Source: a virus. Taken from it: a stretch of DNA of 35,889 nucleotides. The stretch covers positions 1 through 35,889 of the IMG/VR virus record IMGVR_UViG_3300032893_000188; one strand, given 5' to 3'. The notes beneath the pieces are model-generated. The model was given only the letters and a program-made list of their open reading frames with translations, was not told where the DNA came from and ran no database searches. How positions within the stretch are numbered: the first letter of the stretch is position 1; each line of letters starts with the position of its first letter. Shown piece after piece: positions 12,649-20,266 of this stretch. Both the position numbers and the translations under genes were made by a program.

Positions 12649-12861
12649 ATGACGAGAATCTGTAAAAGCGATCCCAAAGACACCATCTCAGTTTTCTATT
12701 CCTATAATCATGGTGATGGATCAGATTGCATTGCGTTCCATTATAAAGACAGGAGAGGAGAAGAGTTCCTTGTTGAATTAGATGCGACAGAAGCTTTGGA
12801 ATTGGGGGCTGTATTACAGAATTTGGGGAAAGAGTTTAATCATCATGATAAGAGTTTTTAA
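12649..12861 (+). CDS. Small hypothetical protein (70 aa)
   Basis: ATG 12649 has no clear ribosome site, so expression may depend on coupling to the upstream membrane gene. The product looks like a compact alpha/beta domain: 'TISVFYSYNHGDGSDCIAFH', 'GEEFLVELDATEALELGAVL'. Its stop overlaps the next start (TAATG). Small proteins of this kind next to terminase genes are common but uncharacterised. Confidence 0.6.
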   Translation: MTRICKSDPKDTISVFYSYNHGDGSDCIAFHYKDRRGEEFLVELDATEALELGAVLQNLGKEFNHHDKSF

Positions 12862-13082
12862 TGGATAGCTCAGGCAAAGATTTTACTGAATTCAAAGTGG
12901 TAGTTTCAGATGATGAGCAAAAGCTGACACAAAAGTTCCCTCTATATCATGATGGAATCCGAATTTCTCATGATGATGAAACGTTAAGTCGGATGGTTAA
13001 TGAAACTAAATTGAAGTTTAAAGGGTCTCCAACTAAGATTGAAGTTTATATGAAGTACATATGGGATGAATATCATGGCTAA
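12861..13082 (+). CDS. Small hypothetical protein (73 aa)
   Basis: Coupled to the previous gene by a one-base TAATG overlap. The sequence contains strand-like segments ('DFTEFKVVVSDDEQKL', 'KIEVYMKYIWDEYHG') and an acidic centre ('ISHDDETLSRMV'). No family is recognised. Its end overlaps the following basic gene by 8 bases, indicating one translational unit. Confidence 0.65.
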   Translation: MDSSGKDFTEFKVVVSDDEQKLTQKFPLYHDGIRISHDDETLSRMVNETKLKFKGSPTKIEVYMKYIWDEYHG

Positions 13083-13266
13083 AAAGATGTGGATTAAAGA
13101 CGCTATCAAGAAACCTGGCGCACTTCACAAATCTTTAAAAGTTCCTGCCGGAAAGAAAATCCCAAAGGCAAAAATAAAGAAAGCTGAACATTCCAAAAAC
13201 CCCCTTCTCGCAAAACGTGCTAGATTAGCCGAAACTCTCGGTAAAATGCACAAAAAAGGTAAGTAA
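13075..13266 (+). CDS. Conserved basic phage protein (KKPGALHKSL type, 63 aa)
   Basis: Start at ATG 13075 (MAKKMWIKDAIKKPGALHKS). The nearby upstream ATG at 13066 adds only MNI. 'KKPGALHKSL' followed by 'HSKNPLLAKRARLAETLGKM' is characteristic of a small basic protein encoded beside packaging or virion genes in many phages, usually without known function. Its high charge suggests DNA contact. It lies three genes before terminase. Confidence 0.8.
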   Translation: MAKKMWIKDAIKKPGALHKSLKVPAGKKIPKAKIKKAEHSKNPLLAKRARLAETLGKMHKKGK

Positions 13267-13422
13267 ATGAAAAAGAAAACGGTCAAAAAAGCCGTAAAAA
13301 AGTCTCGTCGATTAGTCGATGATTTTAGTATTAACGATAAAGGTCAATCCAGAGCTATGAATTTGGATGACAAAAATCCAAAGTTAGCTAAATTGGCTGA
13401 AAGAAAAGTAAGAGCTAGATAA
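13267..13422 (+). CDS. Small basic protein (51 aa)
   Basis: ATG 13267 follows directly after the previous stop. The product begins MKKKTVKKAVKKSRRLVDDF and ends 'DDKNPKLAKLAERKVRAR'. It shares the 'KNPxLAK.A.......AR' pattern with its upstream neighbour, so the two may be diverged duplicates. The stop TAA overlaps the ATG of the terminase small-subunit frame (TAATG). Confidence 0.7.
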   Translation: MKKKTVKKAVKKSRRLVDDFSINDKGQSRAMNLDDKNPKLAKLAERKVRAR

Positions 13423-13945
13423 TGCCACGTAAAAAAAAAGCAATATTTCTCTTTATCCAGATTTAGATCCGAAGACAAGTACAGATCAAAACACTGAAAA
13501 TAAAACACCTCAAGAAAATCCATCTAAAAGACCTAGCCGAAATCCTAGAGGCGTTCCTCCAAAAGTAATAGATTGGGACGCTGTAGGGAATGCTCTTGTG
13601 CAAGGTTGTAATGCTACCCAAATTGCTGCAAGTATGGGGATTTGCGTAGATACATTGTACAACCGATGCCCCGATGAGCATGGGGTAAGCTTTTCAGTTT
13701 TTGCGCAACAAAAAAGAGCGGTTGGAGATGAATTAATTCACAAAAAGCAATTTCAAAGAGCAATTAAAGACGGAAACATACAAATGCTTTTGCACCTCGG
13801 TAAATACAGACTAGGGCAAAAAGATACAGATCTTGAAGATCTAACCAAGAAAAACACATTGGTTCAGGCTTTGCTGGATGAGATTATGAGGATGAAGAAC
13901 CCGAAGGAAGAGGCGCAGGTTGAACAGAAAGATGAGACCACATAG
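13422..13945 (+). CDS. Terminase small subunit candidate, split by a one-base frameshift in an A9 run
   Basis: The ATG at 13422 (MPRKKK) is coupled to the preceding stop. The nine A residues at 13431-13439 are one short of keeping it in frame with the long downstream frame, which is open from about 13433. With one extra A, or -1 slippage, the product would be about 174 residues: a basic/Pro-rich N-terminus ('SKRPSRNPRGVPPKVIDWD'), an HTH ('CNATQIAASMGICVDTLYNR') and a helical oligomerisation part ('QFQRAIKDGNIQMLLHLGKY'). This is the organisation of small terminases that recognise the packaging site. Without the slip, the best start is GTG 13598 (115 aa), which would lose the N-terminus. The 3' end overlaps the opposed HNH gene by 62 bases. 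Confidence 0.7.
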
Positions 13946-14573
13946 AGCCGTTTTTTATTAAATATATGAGCGATTGACTTACTGAAAATTTTTCAGCGAT
14001 TTCTTTTACTCGAACTCCTTTGTGTATCATTTTTTTTATATCCAACACTTTTTTTTCATTTAGTTTGCACCAACTACAATTTATCCCTTTTCTAATTTTG
14101 CTGAGTAATATTTTTTCTCTTTCTATATTTTTCCAAGATCTTTTTTTTAGAATGTTGTAAATTAGACCAGGTGTTACTCCGTATTCTTTTGCCAATGAAG
14201 TTCCTGTTTCTCCTTTCCCGCACCTATAAATTATTTCGATCACATTTTTCTTTGTCAGTTTTGCTGATCCGTGTTTTTCTTCATGAGGATGGCGTGATTT
14301 TAAAACCGAGTCTCTTTTATTTTCCGCAGGAGTTCCAAGGAAAAGATGATCTGGATTTACACACCCGCAATTATCGCATTTATGACAAACACAAATGCCT
14401 TTAGGGATTTCTCCTTTATGAATCAAATAAGAATATCTATGAGATTTTGTGTTTCTTCCACAGATTCCGTAACCATATGAATCTTTACATCCAGTCCATT
14501 CCCAGCATCCAGATTCTGAAACATAATAATGTTTTCTAAAGTTCCTTTCTCGTCTGAGTGAATGGTCAGGCAT
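13884..14573 (-). CDS. HNH homing endonuclease with two HTH repeats
   Basis: 229 residues. The HNH nuclease domain (about 22-88) shows 'CWEWTGCKDSYGYG', 'HRYSYLIHKGEIP', 'CVCHKCDNCGCVNPDHLFLG' (zinc cysteines plus the H-N-H residues) and 'ENKRD'. Two DNA-binding repeats follow: 'LTKKNVIEIIYRCGKGETGT' and 'LNEKKVLDIKKMIHKGVRVK', each ending in an SLIY/GLIY-type recognition helix. The last ~20 residues (SVQPAPLPSGSSSS) lie inside the antisense end of the terminase gene and look like read-through. This indicates insertion at that gene's 3' end. It probably cuts intron- or insert-free copies of the neighbouring packaging region. Confidence 0.9.
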   Translation of the reverse strand: MPDHSLRRERNFRKHYYVSESGCWEWTGCKDSYGYGICGRNTKSHRYSYLIHKGEIPKGICVCHKCDNCGCVNPDHLFLGTPAENKRDSVLKSRHPHEEKHGSAKLTKKNVIEIIYRCGKGETGTSLAKEYGVTPGLIYNILKKRSWKNIEREKILLSKIRKGINCSWCKLNEKKVLDIKKMIHKGVRVKEIAEKFSVSQSLIYLIKNGSMWSHLSVQPAPLPSGSSSS

Positions 14574-14611
14574 TAAAAGCTCATATGTTTTTAGAAAACA
14601 TATTACCCAAT

Positions 14612-15292
14612 TTATTTTATTTTTTGGTAGGGATATCTTCCTAATTTTATTAGATTATAGAAAGCTGCTCCCATAGATGGGTTTTTATTTTTAAACCAAA
14701 ATCCGTGTTTATTTCTTCCTGAAGTGCGGCATGTTCCTGCGCCTTTTGCAAATAAATCGTTTACTATTTCTGGAACTCCCGAATATTTGTAAACGCTTCC
14801 ATCTTGAAAGCGAACACGGAGCGATTTTTGCAATCTATCATATCTAGTCCCAAAAATGTTGCTACTCTTCAATGGCGCTTGCGGTATCCCATCAACAGGC
14901 GAACCCAAAACTTCCGTCTGCGTATTGTTTATCTGGTTCATCAATAGATTCAACTGCGCAGGATTTGCGGCAATTCTTTGCAGCTCCTCATTAGGGTAAG
15001 ACCTTGCGTAAGCCGTGAATACATCTGGATTACCTCTTGCCAGAGCCCACAGCTCTCTTGCTATTCCAGGAACGGTAGATTGTATTGCCTCAGCGCCCGG
15101 AGGAGTTGGCGGTTCTTGAGGAGGAGCTGCCGCTTTTTCTCTTTCGTACTGTTCTACAATTCTTTTCCCCTTCTCAATAAATATCCGAGCCACCTTCTCA
15201 TATTCGCCTTTCAGCTCTTCTGGAGCGTGTTGATATAAGTACGCTACTCTCAACAAAACATCTCTCAAATTATGAATGCCTAGGCTCATCAT
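14612..15292 (-). CDS. KTSC-domain protein with helical N-terminus
   Basis: 226 residues. The C-terminal domain (about 142-212) is KTSC: 'KSSNIFGTRYDRLQKSLRV', 'FQDGSVYKYSGVPEIV' and 'CRTSGRNKHGFWFKNK'. KTSC domains are small beta-rich modules, often fused to nucleic-acid enzymes or found in phages; their role is poorly defined. The N-terminal ~130 residues are helical with a Pro-rich linker (AAPPQEPPTPPGAE). Its start overlaps the end of the phosphoesterase gene by 23 bases, so the minus block terL, phosphoesterase, KTSC, HNH reads as one operon. Confidence 0.8.
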   Translation of the reverse strand: MMSLGIHNLRDVLLRVAYLYQHAPEELKGEYEKVARIFIEKGKRIVEQYEREKAAAPPQEPPTPPGAEAIQSTVPGIARELWALARGNPDVFTAYARSYPNEELQRIAANPAQLNLLMNQINNTQTEVLGSPVDGIPQAPLKSSNIFGTRYDRLQKSLRVRFQDGSVYKYSGVPEIVNDLFAKGAGTCRTSGRNKHGFWFKNKNPSMGAAFYNLIKLGRYPYQKIK

Positions 15293-15980
15293 CGTTCTTT
15301 AGTTCAATTCTTATTGGTTTGTTTATTGCTCTGTATCTCTCATCCATCTGAGCTGCATTTACAAATGTAGTAACGGGAGAATGATATACAACACTATCAA
15401 CCATTTCTTTCATAGGTTTGAACCATCTCTTTTTTTTCATTCCATATGAATGATGGATATGTCCAAAAACGTGCAGGTATGGTTTTATTTGTTTAACCCG
15501 ATGTAGCAGAGTATCGCTTCCACATCTTTCTCCCTTAAATCCATCTTCATCTAAAATTCCATATGGAGGGCAATGTGTTATTAATATGTCGGTTTCATCC
15601 GGTATAAGATTCCATTTCTCTTCTAACTGGCTCTCTAATGGCAATGAAAAAGCTGTGCAGTTTGGGTTCTGCCCTACAAATTGTTTTTGCCAAGGGCTTC
15701 CCCATATCTTGAAACCCTCAAATTCAATTCCCGAATCGCACAAGTAATCGAATTGCTTTCCTTGTGGGCCTTTGTAATTTTCTTCCTCTATGAACATGTC
15801 ATGGTTCCCTGCAACCACAATCTTTTTCCTATAATTTTGCTCCTCGATCCAATCAAAAATATCAGAGTATTGACTGTAGGCATTACTGGCAGTCAGATCA
15901 CCAGCAATAATGAGTAAATCTCCGCCTTCCAGTTTGGGTTTGTATCCATGTAAATCGCTTATAAGAGTGATAGAAATCAT
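15270..15980 (-). CDS. Calcineurin-like metallophosphoesterase
   Basis: 236 residues. All five metal-binding motifs of the family are present in order: 'SDLHG' (8-12), 'AGDLT' (26-30), 'AGNHD' (57-61), 'ITHCPPYGILD' (134-144) and 'FGHIHHSYG' (172-180). The enzyme should hydrolyse phosphomonoesters or phosphodiesters with Mn or similar metals. The substrate is not predictable; in phages it could be nucleotides, cyclic signals, RNA 2',3' ends or DNA ends. It begins one base after the terL stop, which suggests coupled expression with packaging genes. Confidence 0.92.
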   Translation of the reverse strand: MISITLISDLHGYKPKLEGGDLLIIAGDLTASNAYSQYSDIFDWIEEQNYRKKIVVAGNHDMFIEEENYKGPQGKQFDYLCDSGIEFEGFKIWGSPWQKQFVGQNPNCTAFSLPLESQLEEKWNLIPDETDILITHCPPYGILDEDGFKGERCGSDTLLHRVKQIKPYLHVFGHIHHSYGMKKKRWFKPMKEMVDSVVYHSPVTTFVNAAQMDERYRAINKPIRIELKNDDEPRHS

Positions 15981-15981
15981 A

Positions 15982-17259
15982 TTATCTCAAGTTCATATCC
16001 AACATTTCACTAATCGAATAATCGCGCATTTCTCTCTTCCATTTATCTACCGTCCAGCTATGGCGATCATCATCTGTTTCTGCGTCTGGGAATTCGCTAT
16101 ATAGTAGGTATTTTAATGCGTCAGCGCCATGGTCATCTTCTTTCTTTGGCTTGTCTTCACCCTTATCTGCTGCTTTGCTATCCCAAATGTATGAATGTAG
16201 GCTGTCGATCAAATTTGTACATTCTTTATTGATTACAACCTGCCTATTGTAAAGCATAGAGCTGACTACTTTAATTCCATTTAACACATCGTTATCCGCA
16301 TCCTCTACAGGCAATCCCTTCCTGTCCAGCTCAATCTTAAAGCTCAAAGCACTAGGGTCTACATATACGGTTCGTAGATTGGAATAGCTTTTTAGCATTT
16401 GGTATATGTCAAGTGCTAATTCCGAGTCTGTTTTCGATCTTCCTCTTGCTCTTGAATCATAGTAATACTCTTTGACAATTCGTACCTTTGTAAATCCTTT
16501 TGGATAGACTCCGGCCAGCAAGCAACACGTCGCATTGCTAGTTCCATAGTCAATTCCTGCAATGTAGTAGGCTGGCGGGAAGTGATCTCCCTCATACAAA
16601 TTCTCCTCGCAAAAATGGTCATATACTAATCCATCGGCAACCGACCATTCACCAAGAATTAGCCTTTTGTACCAAACCCCCGTGTATTCTTTTTTGATAT
16701 TCTCTATGTATTTCTTGTCCAGAGAAGGGTTGTCATCCAATATAAACTTAAAGTGCTTCAAATCTAAATGGCGGTCATCCAAATATTCTTTCTTAAACCA
16801 ATGGTTTGGCCCTTCTGGGTTTCCGGTTCCGAATATCTTTGCTCCTGGGACTGAGCATCTTCCTTGCAGCATCTTAAAGAACTGCTTGGGTATCTTTACA
16901 ATTTCATCCACATAAGCTAAAGCAAGGGTTGCCCCTTGAATTACAGCCACAGCGCGTTCGTCTTTCGCTCCTACGTAATAAACTCTCCTACCATAAACCG
17001 TGGAGTACATCCTGTTTTCATTTGGCTCTGGAAACTCCATCAATTCAAATAACTCTTTCAATATGTTACGCTGGATTGTAGTCCTTGACACACCCACAAT
17101 CATCGCATCTCCAGGAGGGCCATTCTTTAGCCAGTAGATAAAAGCCAGCAAAGATGCGAAAGTCTTTCCTGCTCTAATGCTCCCAATCCAGAAATTCATT
17201 CTGGCATCACACTCTTGTATTGACCGGATTTGTTTTGGGCTTAATTTGTTGCTAGACAT
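15982..17259 (-). CDS. terL: Terminase large subunit
   Basis: 425 residues from ATG 17259. A TTG at 17277 would add six residues and is less likely. ATPase motifs: Walker A 'GSIRAGKTFAS' (about 26-36), 'AYVDEI' Walker B, and 'GTGNPEG' (coupling motif). The RNase H-like nuclease half shows 'AGIDYGTSNATCCLL', 'VYVDPSALS' and 'KKEDDHGADALKYLLY', carrying the acidic metal ligands. The protein pumps DNA into the prohead through the portal and cuts concatemers. Unusually, it is on the strand opposite both the small subunit and the virion genes, separated from the small subunit by the HNH, KTSC and phosphoesterase genes. Confidence 0.95.
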   Translation of the reverse strand: MSSNKLSPKQIRSIQECDARMNFWIGSIRAGKTFASLLAFIYWLKNGPPGDAMIVGVSRTTIQRNILKELFELMEFPEPNENRMYSTVYGRRVYYVGAKDERAVAVIQGATLALAYVDEIVKIPKQFFKMLQGRCSVPGAKIFGTGNPEGPNHWFKKEYLDDRHLDLKHFKFILDDNPSLDKKYIENIKKEYTGVWYKRLILGEWSVADGLVYDHFCEENLYEGDHFPPAYYIAGIDYGTSNATCCLLAGVYPKGFTKVRIVKEYYYDSRARGRSKTDSELALDIYQMLKSYSNLRTVYVDPSALSFKIELDRKGLPVEDADNDVLNGIKVVSSMLYNRQVVINKECTNLIDSLHSYIWDSKAADKGEDKPKKEDDHGADALKYLLYSEFPDAETDDDRHSWTVDKWKREMRDYSISEMLDMNLR

Positions 17260-17275
17260 GTATTGAGAATATAAC

Positions 17276-17317
17276 AACTCTATATTAAGATGTGAATTGT
17301 AGAGTTTAGCTGACTCT
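17276..17317. promoter_or_regulatory. Repeated ACTCTA boxes between terL and capsid gene
   Basis: AACTCTA (17276-17282) is inverted as TAGAGTT (17300-17306) and repeated again at 17312-17318 (GACTCTA). The three boxes sit in the divergent gap between terL (-) and the capsid gene (+), where promoters must lie. They are operator candidates. No hexamer pair is convincing enough to call a promoter. Confidence 0.35.
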
Positions 17318-17321
17318 ATTT

Positions 17322-17435
17322 ATGGTTGTACCGCCTCTCGCCAAGGCAACTAACGATACTAAGGTTAGCGACCAAGGCATATGGGTTTTGCCCCCCAGGT
17401 ATCAAAGAGTAAAGCATCATTGGGTACAACCATGA
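17322..17435 (+). CDS. Possible 37-residue upstream frame of capsid gene
   Basis: ATG 17322 opens MVVPPLAKATNDTKVSDQG and ends at a TGA that overlaps the ATG at 17432 (ATGA), an alternative start of the capsid gene. It has no ribosome site of its own. If translated it would couple to capsid synthesis. More likely it is a chance frame, since a capsid start at 17381 lies inside it. Confidence 0.2.
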   Translation: MVVPPLAKATNDTKVSDQGIWVLPPRYQRVKHHWVQP

Positions 17436-17734
17436 CTACAGCTACTGGTATTACTACCATTGCAAATAATAGTCCTGAGCTACCATTGCAAGCCTCGGAC
17501 TTTTTCCTTTCAACACCACAATTTAACCTGATTCACAGCTTTGGTGCGCAAAAGCACTATGCCAAAGCGTTTATCGGTAAAACTACTCGGCTTAGCCGAT
17601 TTGCGCCTCTTTCATTAGTTGGTGGACAACTTGATGGATCTGGAATAGATCCCGCTCCTGAAGTTCCAGTTAGAACTGATATTGATGCAGATATGGAAAT
17701 ATTTGCTAAATCAATAATTGTAAATGAACAGGTT
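17381..17734 (+). CDS. Major capsid protein, 5' exon (N4-gp56 family)
   Basis: Exon 1 encodes about 118 residues ending 'AKSIIVNEQV'. Start is ATG 17381 (AAGG three bases upstream); ATG 17432 (MTTATGITT) is an alternative. The region 'LIHSFGAQKHYAKAFIGK', 'RFAPLSLVGGQLDGSGIDPA' and the sequence up to 'VNEQV' matches the N4-gp56-type HK97-fold capsid, in which the 'NEQV/DKV' segment is followed without gap by about 17 residues and then L-x-G. Joining base 17734 to base 18531 restores this exact spacing (NEQV-DLWSNRGTLAKYMQLMG). The unspliced frame would run into the intron and stop at 17794. Confidence 0.85.
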
Positions 17735-18530
17735 AGAGGAAAAATTGACCTGTATAAACCCGATATAATTGACTTGGAGTTCCTCGCTGCATAAGCAGAC
17801 GGATAACAAGGCGGAAGCAATTAAGAGAATTTATGATTAGAGTAACCACGAACATGAAGAGCCTTCAGAGTCTCCCACAAATGAATTCGCTTTTTAACGA
17901 TTTCATCGGGAAGTGCTGCGGCTCCTGGTTTACCTTTAACTCCTCTGTAATGGATAGAAAAAGTCTTTCTCATCTCAATGAGAACGGCCGCTTGTTCTTT
18001 CTTTTCGGTAAGGTATGGGTAAATCACTTCAATGATGTGGTCAAGTCTGTATCCAGTTGCTTGCCATTTGTAAGCCATTTTTCTAGAGTTTTTGGGGGTT
18101 TGTTTTTGGGTGTAAGTGGTAATAGAACCACCAAACACGCCAACAATCCATTCAATTATTTTAGGAGTGGTGCTTGTAATGGTAATGTAGGTCTGGAAAT
18201 CCCTTCGTTTGGGATAAGCAATGACAAGAGAGCCTTCGCCATCAACGAGGCCAGCCATATAGGCACATTGTTCAACAGAATATTCTTTTCTAACATAAGC
18301 AACCCATTTTCTTGGTTTAGACATTTTTCACCTAATGTTTACTCTCACGTTAATGATAGCACATATTCAATTAATGGGCACCGTGATCGACTAAATTTTT
18401 GGGATTTTTTTGTACAAGCAAAGAAATATGCGATAGTCAAGCCTCAATAGAAATATTGAGAGGGAAATCCGAAGAGGTTTCCCCGCCCGTATGGGTCAGT
18501 AGGCAATAGACAGCCGAAAGTAATAGAACG
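17735..18530 (+). ncRNA. Group I self-splicing intron in the major capsid gene
   Basis: P1: exon end ACAGGUU pairs with GACCUGU (17746-17752), 7 bp ending in the obligatory U-G at the 5' splice site. P10: AAAUU just before the guide pairs with the first five bases of exon 2 (GAUUU). P7: the R-type motif 'atcGACTAaa' (GACTA 18389-18393) pairs with the S-type motif 'gcgaTAGTCaa' (TAGTC 18434-18438). The intron ends in G (18530). CTGC-ATAA-GCAG in the 5' part and strong hairpins at 18441-18500 are peripheral helices. Splicing yields an in-frame capsid protein of about 338 residues. The endonuclease gene fills the middle on the opposite strand, leaving 86 and 206 bases of ribozyme. Confidence 0.85.
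17821..18324 (-). CDS. LAGLIDADG homing endonuclease, antisense within the intron
   Basis: 167 residues on the strand opposite the capsid gene. One LAGLIDADG helix is present: 'AYMAGLVDGEGSLVIAYP' (about 21-38), followed by 'YITITSTTPKIIEWIVGVFG' and 'WQATGYRLDHIIEVIYPYL'. A single motif means it should act as a homodimer, cutting an intronless capsid gene at or near the exon junction to spread the intron. Ribosome-site sequence upstream (AGGTGAAAAATG on -) is good. The plus-strand frame across this region is a shadow. The antisense orientation keeps the nuclease out of late capsid translation and requires its own promoter. Confidence 0.92.
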   Translation of the reverse strand: MSKPRKWVAYVRKEYSVEQCAYMAGLVDGEGSLVIAYPKRRDFQTYITITSTTPKIIEWIVGVFGGSITTYTQKQTPKNSRKMAYKWQATGYRLDHIIEVIYPYLTEKKEQAAVLIEMRKTFSIHYRGVKGKPGAAALPDEIVKKRIHLWETLKALHVRGYSNHKFS

Positions 18531-19193
18531 GATTTATGGTCTAACCGCGGCACCCTTGCAAAGTACATGCAATTAATGGGGCAATGGATGCGTAACAAGG
18601 AAGATATCCTTATGCGTGACCTTTTTGCCTCTTCCGTATCTTATACAGACGCGGTAGGCGGGGGTAACGGCGATGTTCCCAGTAACCCATCATACGAAGA
18701 CTTCTTGAACAAAGAAGGTGTCCTTAACACAAATGACACCCAAACCGTTCTCGAAAGTGTGATGGCTACTGACCAATTTGGAACATCTCCGCGCATGGAC
18801 TCTTACCTTGGCCTGATCCATACGGATCTTACCGCAGCTATGAACTTGACTGAGAACTTTGTTCTTAAATCAAGCTATCCTGGTCGCGGAGAAAGCGTGA
18901 AGAAAGAGGAATACGGTTCTGTTGGACGTTTCCGCTTCTTCATCTCTTCCAAAGGTCAAGTAATTCCTAACGCATCCGATAAAGGTAACAACGTTTACCC
19001 AATCCCTCTCTACGGCATTGAAGCTATCGGTAAGATTGAGCAAACACGCTACACACACCGTCTTGGCACTCGTCCTGACTGGGTTGTTTCTAACGTAGCT
19101 CAAAACTCTGGCCTATACGCTAAATTTGCTCTAGCTAGATGCGTACAAAACCAAAGCTGGATCACTGGCTTAAACGTAACAGCGCAGGTGTAA
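18531..19193 (+). CDS. Major capsid protein, 3' exon (N4-gp56 family)
   Basis: Exon 2 begins GAT TTA TGG (DLWSNRGTLAKYMQLMG) and supplies about 220 residues. It carries 'KEDILMRDLFASSVSYTDAV', which aligns with the 'TxDxLxRDxLAS' region of N4-gp56 capsids, then the long C-terminal part with 'YGSVGRFRFFISSKGQVIP' and 'YPIPLYGIEAIGKIEQTRY' and the end 'WITGLNVTAQV'. An ATG at 18567 inside the exon is not the start. The next gene starts one base after the stop, so the capsid and decoration-like proteins are cotranslated. Confidence 0.85.
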   Translation, partial: DLWSNRGTLAKYMQLMGQWMRNKEDILMRDLFASSVSYTDAVGGGNGDVPSNPSYEDFLNKEGVLNTNDTQTVLESVMATDQFGTSPRMDSYLGLIHTDLTAAMNLTENFVLKSSYPGRGESVKKEEYGSVGRFRFFISSKGQVIPNASDKGNNVYPIPLYGIEAIGKIEQTRYTHRLGTRPDWVVSNVAQNSGLYAKFALARCVQNQSWITGLNVTAQV

Positions 19194-19194
19194 T

Positions 19195-20199
19195 ATGAGT
19201 ATTTCATTAGTTCAAGGTGGTTCATTCGTTTCCACAGGTGCGGGACAATACATTCCTGTTCCAGGCGGAATTAATTATTTTCGTGTACTGAACCTTACAC
19301 AAGCAGCAGCTCAAACAAATGGAGTTGGTTTCAATTTCGAATGGTTTGCAGACAGAACACCGATAGGTGGTGCCGAGCTTACATCATTCATTTCATATGC
19401 TACTACTCCAGCAGTTTTGGCTAACCTAACTTCTGTAGAAACTTCTGGCGGATTTGTCTACAATCCAGGCCCAGGTTCTGTATCCTATCCTATACAAACA
19501 GGAACAGCGATTACAGCAGCTGGCCCGGCTGTGGCAACTGCAACAAACACTCTCTCCAACGGAGATAGGGTTCGGTTGACAGGCGTTAATAACATGACGC
19601 AGATCACAGGTATTGTAGCTACCGTTTCTTCTGTTTCTGGTAGTAACTTCACGTTGGCAGGTTTAAATACCACTGGATTTACAGCTTCAACGGCATTCAA
19701 GTTCCAAAAGATTGGGCCTTTCGAGCCAGTTCTCCCAGAGTACGCGATTATCACAAACATTTCTAATGCTACTAATGGTGTGATCACACTTTCCGCGATC
19801 ACCAACTATCAGCCTGGCATGAAGATTCGTTTGGCTAACACTACTAATTACAACATGCCATCTATAGAAGGTGCAGAGGCTACTATTCTATCAGTGGGAA
19901 CATTCACCACTTACGGAACGTACACTCTCACCACAGACCTTAATACATCCAGCGCAGGAACATGGACATGGCCAGCAAGTGGTCTTGCTCCTACTGTGGC
20001 TAGATTTGCTACGGTAGCTCCTGACGGACAGCATGCATATTATGATCCAGTGGCAAACATCCAATACGGTTACAACGTGACGCAAGCACCTTTCCAGTCT
20101 GCTTACCCAACGCCAACGATGTATCTGTATCCTGGTGCTTCTGGTCCTGCTGGGCAAAACGGCGATGTCATAGAGTGGATGGCCTTTAGATACGAATAA
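19195..20199 (+). CDS. Virion protein with FCCH-like beta domain, possible capsid decoration
   Basis: 334 residues. The N-terminal 'MSISLVQGGSFVSTGAG' and 'NYFRVLNLTQAAAQ' look like an anchoring strand set. In the centre, 'NGDRVRLTGVNNMTQI' through 'SGSNFTLAGLNTTGF' (about residues 120-160) has the ubiquitin-E1 FCCH-like pattern that recurs in phage head and tail proteins. The C-terminus is Pro/Tyr/Gly-rich ('YPTPTMYLYPGASGP'). Position directly behind the capsid gene suggests a decoration or head-fibre protein. This is contextual inference. A terminator follows. Confidence 0.7.
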   Translation: MSISLVQGGSFVSTGAGQYIPVPGGINYFRVLNLTQAAAQTNGVGFNFEWFADRTPIGGAELTSFISYATTPAVLANLTSVETSGGFVYNPGPGSVSYPIQTGTAITAAGPAVATATNTLSNGDRVRLTGVNNMTQITGIVATVSSVSGSNFTLAGLNTTGFTASTAFKFQKIGPFEPVLPEYAIITNISNATNGVITLSAITNYQPGMKIRLANTTNYNMPSIEGAEATILSVGTFTTYGTYTLTTDLNTSSAGTWTWPASGLAPTVARFATVAPDGQHAYYDPVANIQYGYNVTQAPFQSAYPTPTMYLYPGASGPAGQNGDVIEWMAFRYE

Positions 20200-20213
20200 A
20201 GCATTTTAGTTTT

Positions 20214-20243
20214 CCCCCTATGGAAACGTAGGGGGAGATTTTT
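20214..20243 (+). terminator. Rho-independent terminator after capsid operon
   Basis: CCCCCTA (20214-20220) pairs with TAGGGGG (20229-20235) around TGGAAACG, followed by AGATTTTT. It separates the highly expressed capsid/decoration pair from the tail genes, as in many phages. Confidence 0.85.
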
Positions 20244-20266
20244 AACAATAAACAAGGATTAAAATT

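Noticed and set aside
17833-18450. Plus-strand frame of about 205 codons inside the intron
   Set aside because: It is antisense to the LAGLIDADG gene, has no domain or ribosome site, and runs into ribozyme core sequence.
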